Source: Penaeus vannamei
Lineage: Eukaryota > Arthropoda > Malacostraca > Decapoda > Penaeidae
NCBI RefSeq assembly: GCF_042767895.1
Contig: NC_091555.1
Coordinates: forward strand, 27,143,614-27,180,337
Direction of reading: 5' to 3'
Length of the DNA stretch: 36,724 nucleotides
Part shown: positions 14,556-25,360 of the stretch, piece after piece
Layout of the letters: every line of letters begins with the position of its first letter
Numbering within the stretch: the stretch's first letter is position 1
Made by a program: the position numbers and the translations under genes
The notes under the pieces: generated by a model
The model's input: only the letters and a program-made list of their open reading frames with translations
Databases searched by the model: none
What the model was told of the DNA's origin: nothing

Positions 14556-16149
14556 AATGGACTCTATGATTATTATTATCATCATTATTGTCATTATTCT
14601 TAAGATTATCATCATTATAGTCATTATCGTCAGGATTATCATTATTACCATTATTATTATTTCAGTTATAATGATTATTATGCTGATTATTACTGTCATT
14701 TTCATCATTATAACTATTTCTATAATGATAATAACAATAATAATAATGTTAAAAATAACAATGACAATATTACTCATAATAATAACAAGAATAATGATAT
14801 TATTTCTATTGTCATTATTAGTATGAAAATTGATAGAACAGAGTTAGATATTACTATTATTGGAGTAATTATAAGAAAATTATCATTATAATTATCATTA
14901 TATTATCATCATATTATCATATTATTATTATTGTCATTATTGTTAATAATAAAGGAATTATCATGAAAAGCATGATAATTACCTGAATTAATGTTGTTAA
15001 TGTTAAAATCACGATAATTATCATATAAAAGCGAAAAAGGGGGTTCTCCGACCTTTGTCTGAAAAGGCTGTAATACGCAAGATTTTGCCGTTTTTCGACT
15101 TTTGGGATTTTATTAGTTTTAACCTTTATTTCATTATAAATGGACTGTGATTATTATTATCATTAATCTTATGATTATCATCATTATAGTCATTATCGTC
15201 ATGATTATCATTATTATCATTATCATTATTGCATTTATAATTATTATTATGCAAATTATTAATGTCATTTTCATCATTATAACTGTTTTTATAATGATAA
15301 TAACAATAATGATAATTTTAGAAATAATAATGACAATAATGCTCATTATAATAACAATAATAATATTATTATTACTATTGTCATTATGAGTATGAAAATT
15401 ATTAGAATAGTTAATTATTGCTATTATTGCAGTAATTATCTAAATTATCATTATAATTATCATTTTATCACTTTTATCATTATTATTATTGTCATTATCA
15501 TCATAATTATAGTCATTATTGTTAATGATAAAGGAATTATCATGAAAATCATCATCATTACCAGAATTAATGTTGAAATCATCATAATTAAAATTTAAAA
15601 GCGAAAAAGGGTTTTTTTTTCGGTTTCTCTCAAAACGAGGTAAAACACTTGATTTTGCCGTTTTTTTTACTTACTGGGATTTTATCAGTTTTAGCCTTTA
15701 TTTCATTATACATGAATTCTATCATTATCATCATTATTGTCATTATTCTTATGATTATCATCATTATAGTCATTATCGTCATTATTATCATTACTATTAT
15801 CATTATTGCAGTTATAATGATTATTATACTAATTATTTTTATAATGATAATAACAATAATGATAATTTTAGAAATAATAATGACAATGATACTCATTATA
15901 ATCACAAAAATAATGATATTATTATTATTTCTCTTGTCATTATTAGTATGAAAATTATCAGAATAGAGTTACTTATTGCTATTATTGCAGTAATTATCAA
16001 AATTATCATTATCATTATAATTTTATTATTATTATCATTATTATTGTCATTATCATCATAATTATCATCATTATTGTTAATAATAAAGGAATTATCATGA
16101 AAATCATCATAGTTACCTGAATTAATGTTAAAATCATCATGATTATCAT

Positions 16150-16694
16150 TTAAAAAGCGAAAAAGGTTTTTTTCGACCTTTCTCTCATAAGGCTGATTAT
16201 TATTATCATTATTATCATCATTATTGTCATTATTCTTATGATCATCATCATAGTCATTATCGTCATGATTATCATTATTATCATTATCATTATTGCAGTT
16301 ATAATGATTATAATACTAATTATTACTCATTATTATCATTTTCATCATTATAACTATTTTTTATAACGTTAATAACAATAATAATTATTTTAGAAATAAT
16401 AATGACAGTAATACTCATTATAATAACAATAATAAAGATATTATTATTTCTATTGCCATTATTAGTATGAAAATTATTAGAATAGAGTTAATTATTACTA
16501 TTGCAGTAATTATCAAAATTATCATCTTAATCATCATTTTATTATTATCATTATCATTATTGTCATTATCATTATAATTATCATCATTATTGTTAATAAT
16601 AAATTAATAATCATGAAAATCACCATAATTACGCTAGATTTTGCCGTTTTTTGACTTTTGGGATTTTATTAGTTTTAGCCTATATTTCATTGTA
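16150..16694 (+). repeat. Monomer with island 3' deletion, GGCTG|ATTATT junction
   Basis: The island begins normally (AAAAAGCGAAAAAGG, TTCGACCTTTCTCTCATAAGGCTG) and at 16195/16196 joins ATTATTATTATC, losing TAATACGCTAG through GGACTCTAT. The tail is also truncated: CACCATAATTAC joins GCTAGATTTTGCCG near 16633, removing the start of the next island. Confidence 0.8.
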
Positions 16695-18284
16695 AATGGA
16701 CTCTATGATTATTAACGTCATTGTCATTTTTCTTATGATTATCATCATTATAGTCATTATCGTCAGGATTATCATTATTACCATAATTATTATTTCAGTT
16801 ATAATGACTATTATTATTAAAATTGTAAATTATTAGTCATTTTCATTTACATGATAATTCCGATAATGATAATTTTAGAAATGATAATGACAACAATACT
16901 CATTATAAAAACATGATGATATTATTATTTCTATTGTCATTATTAGTATGAAAATTATTAGAATAGAGTTAATTATTACTATTATTGCAGTAATTATGAT
17001 AATTTTCATTATGATTATCAGTTTATTATCATCATTATTATTATTGTCATTATCATCATAATTATGGTCAACAATAAAGGAGTTTTCATGTAAATCATCA
17101 TAATTACCTAAATTAATATTAAAATCATCATAATTATCATTTAAAAGGGAAAAAGTTTTTTTTTTCGAGATTTCTCTCTCATTTTGCTGTTTTTCGACTT
17201 TTGGAATTTTATTATTTTTAGCCTTTATTTCATTATAAATGGACTCTATAATCATTATTATAATCATTATTATCCTTATTCTTATAATTACCATCATTAT
17301 AGTCATTATCGTCATGATTATCATTATCATTATTATCATTATCGCCGTTATAATGATTATTAGGCTAATTATTAGTGTCATTTTCATCATTATAACTATT
17401 TATATAATGATAATAATAATGATTATTTTAGAAATGATAATGACAATAATACTCATTATAATTACAATAATAATGATATTATTATTTCTATTGTCATCAT
17501 TAGTATAAAAATTATTAGAATAGAGTTACTTATTGCTATTATATCAGTAATTATCAAAATTATAATTATAATTATCACTATTATTATTATCATTTTTATC
17601 AATGTCATTATCATCATAATTATCATCATTATTGTTAACAATAAATGAATTACCATGAAAATCATCTAAATTGCCTGAATTAATGTGAAAATCATTATAC
17701 TATCGTTTAAAAAAGTTTTTTTTTCGACCTTTCTCTCAAAAGGCTGTAATACGCTAGATTTTGCCGTTTTTTCGACTTTTGGGAGTTTATTAGTTTTAGC
17801 CTTCATCCCATTATAGGTGGACTCTATGATTATTATTATTATTATCATCATTATTGTAATTATTCTTATGATTATCATCGTTATAGTCATTATCGTCATG
17901 ATTATCATTATCATTATTGCAGTTATAATGATTATTATGCTAATTATTACTGTAATTTTTATCATTAGAACTTTTTTATAATGATAATAACAATAATGAT
18001 AATTTTAGAAATGATAATGACTATAATACTCATTATAATAACAATATTAATTATATTATTAATATTTATATTGTCATTATTAGTATGAAAATTATTAGAA
18101 CAGAGTTAATCATTGCTATTATTGAAATAGTTATCAAAATTATCATTATAATTATCATTTTATTATTATTATCAATATTAATAGTCATTATAATCATAAT
18201 TATCATTACTGTTAATGATAAAGGAATTGTCATGAAAATCATCATTATTACTTAAATTAATGTTAAAATCATCATAATTATCAT

Positions 18285-18295
18285 TTAAAAGCGAG

Positions 18296-18334
<39 letters not shown>

Positions 18335-18896
18335 TCTCACAAGGCTGATTATTGTCATTATTTTTATGATTATAATTATAGTCATTATTGTCATGATTGT
18401 CATTATTATTTTTATTGCAGTTATAATGATTATTATGCTAATTATTACTGTCCTTTCCATCATTATAAATATTTTTATAATGATAATAATAATAATCGTA
18501 ATTTCAGAAATAATAATGACAATAATACTCATCATAATCACAATAATAATGATATTATTATTTCTATTGTCATTATTGGTATGAAAATTATTAGAATATA
18601 GTAAATTATTGTTATTATTGCAGTAATTATCAAAATTATCATTGTAATTATCATTTTATTATTATTATTATTATTGTTTTCATTATCATCATAATTATCA
18701 TCATTATTATTGATAATGAAGGAATTATCATGAAAATCATCATAATTACCTGAATTAATATTAAAATCATCATATATATCATTTAAAAGCGAAAAAGTTT
18801 TTTTTCTACCTTTCTCTCATTAGGCTGTAATACGCTAGATTTTGCCGTTTTTTCGACTAATGGGATTTTATTATTTAGAGCCTTTATTTTATTATA
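18285..18896 (+). repeat. Monomer with the same GGCTG|ATTATT junction plus T expansion
   Basis: After the 27 T run, CTCACAAGGCTG joins ATTATTGTCATT at 18347/18348, the same joint as at 16195/16196. The rest of the monomer to the next anchor is ordinary. Confidence 0.8.
18301..18327 (+). repeat. Expanded poly-T tract, 27 bases
   Basis: Expansion of the same island T tract as at 2616-2654, again followed by loss of TTCGACC. The same monomer has also lost the rest of its island just downstream. Confidence 0.9.
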
Positions 18897-20190
18897 AATG
18901 GACTCAATTATTTTCATCATTATTTTCATCATTCTGGTCATTATTCTTATGATTATCAATATTATAATTATCATTATTAGTTATAATGATTATTATGCTA
19001 ATTATTACTGTCATTTTCATCATTATAACTATTTTTATAATGATAATAACAATTATGATAATTTTAGAAATAATAATGACAATAATACTCATTACAATAA
19101 CAATAATAATTATATTACTATTTCTATTGTTATTATTAATATTATTAATATTATTAGAATAGAGTTAATTATTGCTGTTATTGCAGTAATTATCAAAATT
19201 ATCATTATGATTATCATTTTATTATTGTCATTATTATTAGTCATTATCATCATAAGTATTATCATTATTGGTAATAATATAGGAATTGTCATGAAAATCA
19301 TCATAATTACCTGAATTAATGTTAAAAACAAAAAAAGTTTTTTTTCGACCTTTCTCTCAAAAGGCTGTAATACGCTAGGTTTGGCCGTTTTTTCGACTTT
19401 TGGGATTTTATTAGTTTTAGCCTTTATTTCATTATAAATGGAATCTATGATTATTATTTTCATCATTATCATCATTACTGTAATTATTATTATGATCATC
19501 ATTATAGTCATTATCATTATATCATTATCATTATTGCAGTTATAATGATTATTATGCTAATTATTACTGTAATTTCTATCATTAGAAATACTTTTATAAT
19601 GATAATAATAATGATAATTTTAGAAATAATAATGACAATAATACTCATTTTAATCACAATAATAATGATAATATTAATATTTCTATTGTTATAATTAGTA
19701 TGAAAATTATTACAATAGAGTTAATCATTGCTATTATTGCAGTTATCAAAATTATCATTATAATTATCATTTTATTATTATCATTATTATTATTGTCATT
19801 ATCATCATAATTATCGTCATTATTGTTAAAAATAAAGGAATTATCATGAAAATCACCATTTCCTGAATTAATGTTAAAATCATCATAATTATCATTTAAA
19901 AGGGAAAAACGTTTTCTTTTTACCTTTCTCTCAAAAGGCTAGGTTTTGCCGTTTTTCGACTTTCGGGATTTTATTAGCTGTAGCCTTTATTTCATTATAA
20001 ATGGACTCTATGATTATTAATATCATTATTCTCATTATTCTTATGATTATCATCATTATAGTCATTATCATCATGATTATCATTATTATTATCATTATTG
20101 CAGATATAATGATTATTATGCTAATTATTACTGTCATTTTCATCAGTATAACTATTCTTATAATGATAATAACAATAATGATAATTTTAG

Positions 20191-20496
20191 AGTCCATTTA
20201 TACAGAAATAAAGGCTAAAACTAGTAAAATCCCAAAAGTCGAAAAACGAAAAAATCTTGCGTATTACAGCCTTTTGAGAGAAAGGTTGAAAAAAATTTTT
20301 TTCGCTTTTAAATCGTAATTATGATGATTTTAACATTAATTCAGGTAATTATGATGATTTTCATGATAATTCCTCTATTATTAAAAATAATGATGATAAT
20401 TATGATGATAATGACAATAATAATGATAATAAAAATATTACAATTATAATAATTTCGGTAATTACTGCAATAATAACAATAATTAACTCTATTCTA
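20191..20496 (-). repeat. Inverted satellite fragment at a contig edge
   Basis: The sequence passes from the + motif GATAATTTTAG directly into AGTCCATTTATACAG, the reverse complement of the anchor, and then reads through a reverse-complemented island (AGGCTAAAAC, AAAAGTCGAAAAACG, GCCTTTTGAGAGAAAGG) into the tail of a preceding monomer. The shared AG at the junction is the only microhomology. The fragment ends at the N gap, so only 306 bp of it is visible. It may be a true inversion breakpoint or a chimeric contig end. Confidence 0.85.
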
Positions 20497-20996
20497 NNNN
20501 NNNNNNNNNNNNNNNNNNNNNNNNNNNNNNNNNNNNNNNNNNNNNNNNNNNNNNNNNNNNNNNNNNNNNNNNNNNNNNNNNNNNNNNNNNNNNNNNNNNN
20601 NNNNNNNNNNNNNNNNNNNNNNNNNNNNNNNNNNNNNNNNNNNNNNNNNNNNNNNNNNNNNNNNNNNNNNNNNNNNNNNNNNNNNNNNNNNNNNNNNNNN
20701 NNNNNNNNNNNNNNNNNNNNNNNNNNNNNNNNNNNNNNNNNNNNNNNNNNNNNNNNNNNNNNNNNNNNNNNNNNNNNNNNNNNNNNNNNNNNNNNNNNNN
20801 NNNNNNNNNNNNNNNNNNNNNNNNNNNNNNNNNNNNNNNNNNNNNNNNNNNNNNNNNNNNNNNNNNNNNNNNNNNNNNNNNNNNNNNNNNNNNNNNNNNN
20901 NNNNNNNNNNNNNNNNNNNNNNNNNNNNNNNNNNNNNNNNNNNNNNNNNNNNNNNNNNNNNNNNNNNNNNNNNNNNNNNNNNNNNNNNNNNNNNNN
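20497..20996. other. Assembly gap, 500 N
   Basis: Exactly 500 N, a round number typical of a fixed scaffolding spacer, so the true distance is unknown. The satellite is in minus orientation before it and plus orientation after it; at least one orientation change is therefore hidden here, or the contigs are joined wrongly. Confidence 0.97.
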
Positions 20997-22002
20997 TTCG
21001 ACCTTTCTCTCAAAAGGCTGTATTACGCTAGATTTTGCCGTTTTTATGACTTTGGGGATTTTATTAGTTTTAGCCTTTACTTCATTATAAATGGACTATA
21101 ATTATTATCATCATTATCATCATTATTGTCATTATTCTTATGATTATCATCTTTGTAGTCATCATCGTCATTATCATTATTATCATTTATCATTTTCATT
21201 ATAACTATTTTTATAATGATAATAATAATAATTTTAGAAATAATAATGACAATAATACTCATTATAATTATAATAATAATATTATTTCTTTTGTCATTAT
21301 TAGTATTAAAATTATAAGAATAGAGTTGAGTATTGCTATTATTGCAGTAATTATAAAAAATATCATTATAATAATCATTTTATTATTATTATTCATATTA
21401 TTATTATCATTATAATTATCATTATTGTTAATAATAAAGGAATTATAATGAAAGTCATGAGAATTACCTGAATTAATGTTAAAATCATAATAATTATCAT
21501 TTAAAAGCGAAAAAGGGGGTTTTCCGACCTTTCTCTCAAAAGGCTGGAATACGCTAGATTTTGCTGTTTATTTTTTTACTTTTTGGATTTTATTCATTTT
21601 AGCCTTGATTTCATTAAAATTATTGTCATCATTATCATCATTATTGTTATAATGATTATTTTGCTAATTATTATTTTTTTTCATTTTTACTATTTTTATA
21701 ATGATAATAGAAATAATGACAATAATGATAATAATGATAATAATACTTATAATTACTTATCATTATAATTATCATTTTATTATTATAATCATAGTTATTG
21801 TTGCCATTATCATCAGAATTATAGTCATTACTGTTAATGATAAAGGAATTATTATGAAAATGATCATAATTACCTGAATTAATGTTGAAATCATCATAAT
21901 TATCATTTACTTTCTCTCGAAAGGCTGTAATACGCTAGATTTTGTCGTTTTTTCGACTTTATGGATTTTATTAGTTTGAGCCTTTATACCATTTTAAATG
22001 GA
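20997..22002 (+). repeat. Left satellite arm of the large palindrome
   Basis: About two monomers in + orientation, with anchors at 21090 and 21997; the anchor between them, near 21617, is deleted. It carries private variants that reappear reverse-complemented at 22493-23625: CTGTATTACGC in place of CTGTAATACGC, GGACTATAATT at the anchor, AATTATAATGAAAGTCATGAG in the tail, GGCTGGAATACGC, a lost anchor after TTTCATTA, TAGTCATTACTGTTAATG, an island truncated to CATTTACTTTCTCTCGAAAGG, and GACTTTATGGATTTTATTAG. The left limit is the N gap, so the arm may be longer than the 1 kb visible. Confidence 0.85.
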
Positions 22003-22129
22003 CACTGTCCAGGTGTTCATTTTTCATACATATAAATAATAGAAATAAATAGGAACACCTGACAACTACCATGGAAACCCAAGCGACATGTGGCAACTCT
22101 TGGGTACCTGTGCGCATGCGCGTCACAAT
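22003..22129 (+). repeat. Left terminal inverted repeat of the foldback element
   Basis: 127 bp matching the right arm in reverse complement with about three substitutions and one 7 bp gap (CTACC-ATGG here, CTACCCGTTGCCATGG in the other arm). It holds its own hairpins: AGGTGTTC at 22011-22018 with GAACACCT at 22053-22060, and ACCCAAG at 22077-22083 with CTTGGGT at 22099-22105 around a 15 nt loop. The palindrome GCGCATGCGC lies at 22112-22121. Confidence 0.85.
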
Positions 22130-22358
22130 CGGGCAGACTCAGACTCATACAGTTGAAAAGAACTGACGCAAGTAAAAGAATGTTAACCACAGAAGTACGT
22201 ACCGTGCCGTGAACGAACAGTAATGAAAAGAAACGTACTCTCGCAATTTCATTATCTTTGAAATTATTATTAACTAAAATAAATAAAACTTACATTACTC
22301 TCCCTGTGTCTAAGATCCCTTTAAATATAAACAAACAATTAGCATAAGACTTTGAACT
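22130..22358. other. Single-copy loop of the foldback element
   Basis: 229 bp with no satellite triplet pattern and a higher GC content than the surroundings on its left half. GTACGTAC is a short palindrome within it. I see no reading frame of note, no tRNA- or snRNA-like boxes that I trust, and no similarity between its halves. It is the only clearly unique sequence in the window and the best probe for finding other copies of the element. Confidence 0.75.
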
Positions 22359-22492
22359 ATTGTGACGCGCATGCGCACAGGTACCCAAGAGTTGCCACAT
22401 GTCGCTTGGGTTTCCATGGCAACGGGTAGTTGTCAGGTGTTCCTATTTATTTCCATTATTTATATATATAAAAAATGAACACCTGGACAGTG
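22359..22492 (-). repeat. Right terminal inverted repeat of the foldback element
   Basis: 134 bp, the reverse complement of the left arm with 7 additional bases (CCGTTGCC context, which pairs with the nearby GGCAAC and may be the ancestral state). The palindrome GCGCATGCGC is at 22367-22376, and the outer end is the near-palindrome GGACAGTGTCC at 22485-22495, overlapping the satellite anchor. Confidence 0.85.
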
Positions 22493-23625
22493 TCCATTTA
22501 TAATGATATAAGGGCTCAAACTAATAAAATCCATAAAGTCGAAGAAAACGGCAAAATCTACCGTATTACAGCCTTTCGAGAGAAAGTAAATGATAATTAT
22601 GATGATTTCAACATTAATTCAGGTAATTATGATGATTTTCATAATAATTCCTTTATCATTAACAGTAATGACTATAATTATGATGATAATGGCTATAATA
22701 ACAATGATTATAATAATAAAATGATAATTATAATGATAATTTTGATAAGTACTGCAATAATAGCACTAATTTACTCTATTCTAATAATATTCATACTAAT
22801 AAGGACAATAGAAATAATAATAATATCATTACTGTGATTATAATAAGTATTATTATCATTATTATCTTTAAAATTATCATTATTTCTATTATCATTATAA
22901 AAATAGTAAAGTTGAAAAATAGTAATAATTAGCATAATATTCATAACAATAATAATGATAATGATGATAATAAATATAATGAAATAAAGGCTAAAATTAA
23001 TAAAATCCCAAAAGTAAGGAAAAAAAAAAAACAGCAAAATCTAGCGTATTCCAGCCTTTTGCGAGAAAGGTCTGAAAACCCCATTTTTCGCTTTTAAATG
23101 ATAATTATAATTTTAACATTAATTCAGGTAATTCTCATGATTTTCATTATAATTCCTTTATTATTAAAAATAATGATAATTATGATGATAATAACAATAA
23201 TATGAATGATAAGAATAAAATGATAATTATAATGATATTTTTTATAATTACTGCAATAATAGCAATAATTAACTCTATTCTAATAATTTTAATACTAATA
23301 ATGACAAAAGAAATAATATTAATATTGTTAATATAATGAGTATTATTGCCATTTTTATTTCTAAAATTATTATCATTATCATTATAAAAATAATTATAAT
23401 GAAAATACAGTAATAATTAGCATAATTATTATAACTGCAATAATGATAATGATAATAATGATAATCATGACGATAATGACTATAATGATGATAATCATAA
23501 GAATAATGACAATAATGATGATAATAATTATAGTCCATTTATAATGAAATAAAGGCTAAAACTAATAAAATCCGAAAAGTCGAAAAAACGGCAAAATCTA
23601 GCGTAATACAGCCTTTTGAGAAGGT
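22493..23625 (-). repeat. Right satellite arm of the large palindrome
   Basis: Read in reverse complement, this region retraces 20997-22002 monomer by monomer, including the missing anchor of the middle monomer and rare variants (CTGTATTACGC at its far end, GGAATACGC, CATGAGAATTACC, TAGTCATTACTGTTAATG, CATTTACTTTCTCTCG). In the roughly 130 bp next to the element I count about seven differences between the arms. Further out the arms differ more, with several indels of tens of bases. The outer limit is set by the gap on the other side, not by loss of similarity. Confidence 0.8.
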
Positions 23626-24799
23626 AAAAAAAAAAAACCCTTTTCGTTTTTAAATGATAATTATGATGATTTTTACATTAATTCAGGTAATTATGATGGT
23701 TTTCATGATAATTCCTCCATTATTAACAATAATGAGGATAATTATGATGATAATGACAATGATAATAATGATAAAAATAATGAAATGATAATTTCAATGA
23801 TAATTACTGCAATAATAGGAATAATTTACTCTATTCTAATAATTTTCATACTAGTAATGACAAAAAAAAATCTTAATATAATAATTATTGTTATTATAAC
23901 TAGTATTATAGTTATTATAACTAGTATTATTGTCATTGTTATTTCTAAAATTAGTATTATTGTTATCATCATTATCAAAATCGTTAGAAAGACGAAAATG
24001 ACCGTAATAATTTGCATAATAACCATTCTAACTGCAATAATGACAATGATAATAATGATAATCATGACGATATTGACTATAATGATAATAATAAGAATAA
24101 TGACAATAATGATGATAATGATGATAATAATAATCTTATAATGAAATAAAGGCAAAAACTAATAAAATCCCAAAAGTTGAAAAACGGCAAAATCTAGCGT
24201 ATTACAACTTTTTGAGAGAAAGGTAAAAAACCTTTTGCGCTTTTAAATGATAATTATGATGATTTTAACATTAATTCAGTTAATGATTTTCATGATAATT
24301 CCTTTATTATTACCAATAATTATGATGATGATAACAATAATGATAATGATAATAATAAAGAAATAATCATTATAATGATAATAATAATAATAATAATATC
24401 ATTATTATTGTGATTATAATGAGTATTATTGTCATTAATACTTCTAAAATTATCATTATTGTTATCATTATAAAAATAGTTATAATGAAAATGACAGTAA
24501 TAATTTGCATAATAATCATTATAACTGCAATAATCATAATGATAATAATGATAATCATGACGACAATGACTATAATGATGATAATCATAAAAATAATAAG
24601 AATAATGATATTAATAATCATATAGTCCATTTATAATGAAATAAAGGCTAAAACTAATAAAATCCCAAAGGTCGAAAAAACGGCAATTTTTATTACAGCC
24701 TTTTGAGAGAAAGGTCGAAGAACCGCCTTTTTCGCTTTTAAATGATAATTATGATGATTTTAACTTTAATTCAGGTAATTATGATGATTTTCATGATAA
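22493..24799 (-). repeat. Inverted satellite block, about four monomers
   Basis: All landmarks are reverse-complemented: GGCTAAAACTAATAAAATCC, AAAGTCGAAAAAACGGC, GCCTTTTGAGAGAAAGG, TTCAGGTAATTATGATGATT. Anchors (GTCCATTTA) lie at about 22492, 23533 and 24625. Two islands lack the anchor: near 22970 (AAATATAATGAAATAAAGG) and near 24137 (TCTTATAATGAAATAAAGG). The first 1.1 kb is the right arm of the element-centred palindrome, and the last 187 bp is one arm of a second, perfect inverted repeat. The block ends where TTTTCATGATAA runs into ATGGACTCTATG of the next + monomer, with ATAA shared between the two partners. Confidence 0.9.
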
Positions 24800-25360
24800 A
24801 TGGACTCTATGATTATTATTATCATCATTATCAACATTATTGTCATTATTCTTATGATTATCATCTTTATAGTCATTATCGTCATGATTATCATTATTAT
24901 CATTCTCATTATAACTATTTTTATAATGACAATAACAATAATAATAATTTTAGAAATGATAATGACAATAATGCTGATCATAATAACAATAATAATGATT
25001 TTATTATTTCTTTTGTCATTATTAGTATGAATATTATTAGAATAGAGTTAATTATTGCTATTATTTCAGTAATTATAAAAAAGATTATCATTATAATTAT
25101 CATTATATTATTATTATCATTATTATCATTGTCATTATCATCACAATTATCATTATTGTTAATAATAAAGGAATTATCATGAAAATCATCATAATTACCT
25201 GAATTAAAGTTAAAATCATCATAATTATCATTTAAAAGCGAAAAAGGCGGTTCTTCGACCTTTCTCTCAAAAGGCTGTAATAAAAATTGCCGTTTTTTCG
25301 ACCTTTGGGATTTTATTAGTTTTAGCCTTTATTTCATTATAAATGGACTATATGATTATT
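24613..25360. repeat. Perfect 187 bp inverted repeat around a 374 bp spacer
   Basis: 24613-24799 and 25174-25360 are exact reverse complements by my base-by-base reading. They include variants rare or absent elsewhere in the window: GGCTGTAATAAAAATTGCCG (island damaged between TAATA and GCCG), GGCGGTTCTTCGACC, CTGAATTAAAGTTAAAATC and GACCTTTGGGATT. The spacer 24800-25173 is most of one + oriented monomer. Outside the arms both sides continue as satellite in opposite orientation but with ordinary monomer-to-monomer divergence. Confidence 0.9.

Larger units (their letters stand above)
1..20190 (+). repeat. Satellite array block 1, about 38 whole or partial monomers in + orientation
   Basis: Tandem monomers, mostly 527-588 bp, recognised by the anchor AATGGACTCT that closes each conserved island. 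Anchors or close variants start at 441, 979, 1514, 2102, 2746, 3316, 3857, 4409, 4965, 5537, 6121, 7220, 8167, 8711, 9266, 9833, 10365, 10947, 12016, 12598, 13125, 13674, 14241, 14556, 15139, 15711, 16695, 17238, 17816, 18897, 19437 and 20000. Double-length spacings (6121-7220, 7220-8167, 10947-12016, 15711-16695, 17816-18897) each hide a monomer that lost its anchor. Sequence outside the island is ATT/ATC/GTC or AAT/GAT triplet runs. Open frames reach about 170 codons but are low-complexity, occur in both strands over the same bases, and are broken by indels between copies, so no gene is called. The block ends in mid-monomer where orientation flips. Confidence 0.95.
22003..22492. mobile_element. 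Foldback/MITE-like element with long terminal inverted repeats
   Basis: A 490 bp stretch unlike the satellite in composition and complexity. Its ends are CACTGTCCAGGTGTTC on the left and the reverse complement on the right; inverted arms of 127 and 134 bp enclose a 229 bp single-copy loop. CACTG termini are found in CMC-type (CACTA/Chapaev/Mirage) and some other DNA transposons, which is a weak superfamily hint only. There is no transposase frame, so it would be non-autonomous. The immediate flanks are inverted copies of the satellite (AAATGGA on the left, TCCATTTA on the right), so no target-site duplication can be recognised. GGACACTGTCC (22000-22010) is itself a near-palindrome and blurs the exact end by a few bases. 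An alternative is that the arms arose with the surrounding inverted duplication rather than by transposition. Confidence 0.7.

Noticed and set aside
1..20190. CRISPR array
   Set aside because: The repeats are long tandem monomers with no short unique spacers, and the composition is eukaryotic satellite.
22130..22358. A promoter or small RNA gene in the element's loop
   Set aside because: I see no convincing TATA arrangement, proximal sequence element, terminator or snRNA-like structure; the evidence is too weak to call.
22003..22492. Paired LTRs or an LTR retroelement remnant
   Set aside because: The arms are inverted, not direct, and there is no primer-binding site, polypurine tract or polymerase remnant.
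22475..22837. A 120-codon + frame starting inside the element's right arm
   Set aside because: It crosses from the element into inverted satellite and consists of repeat-encoded sequence after the first few residues; there is no support as a gene.
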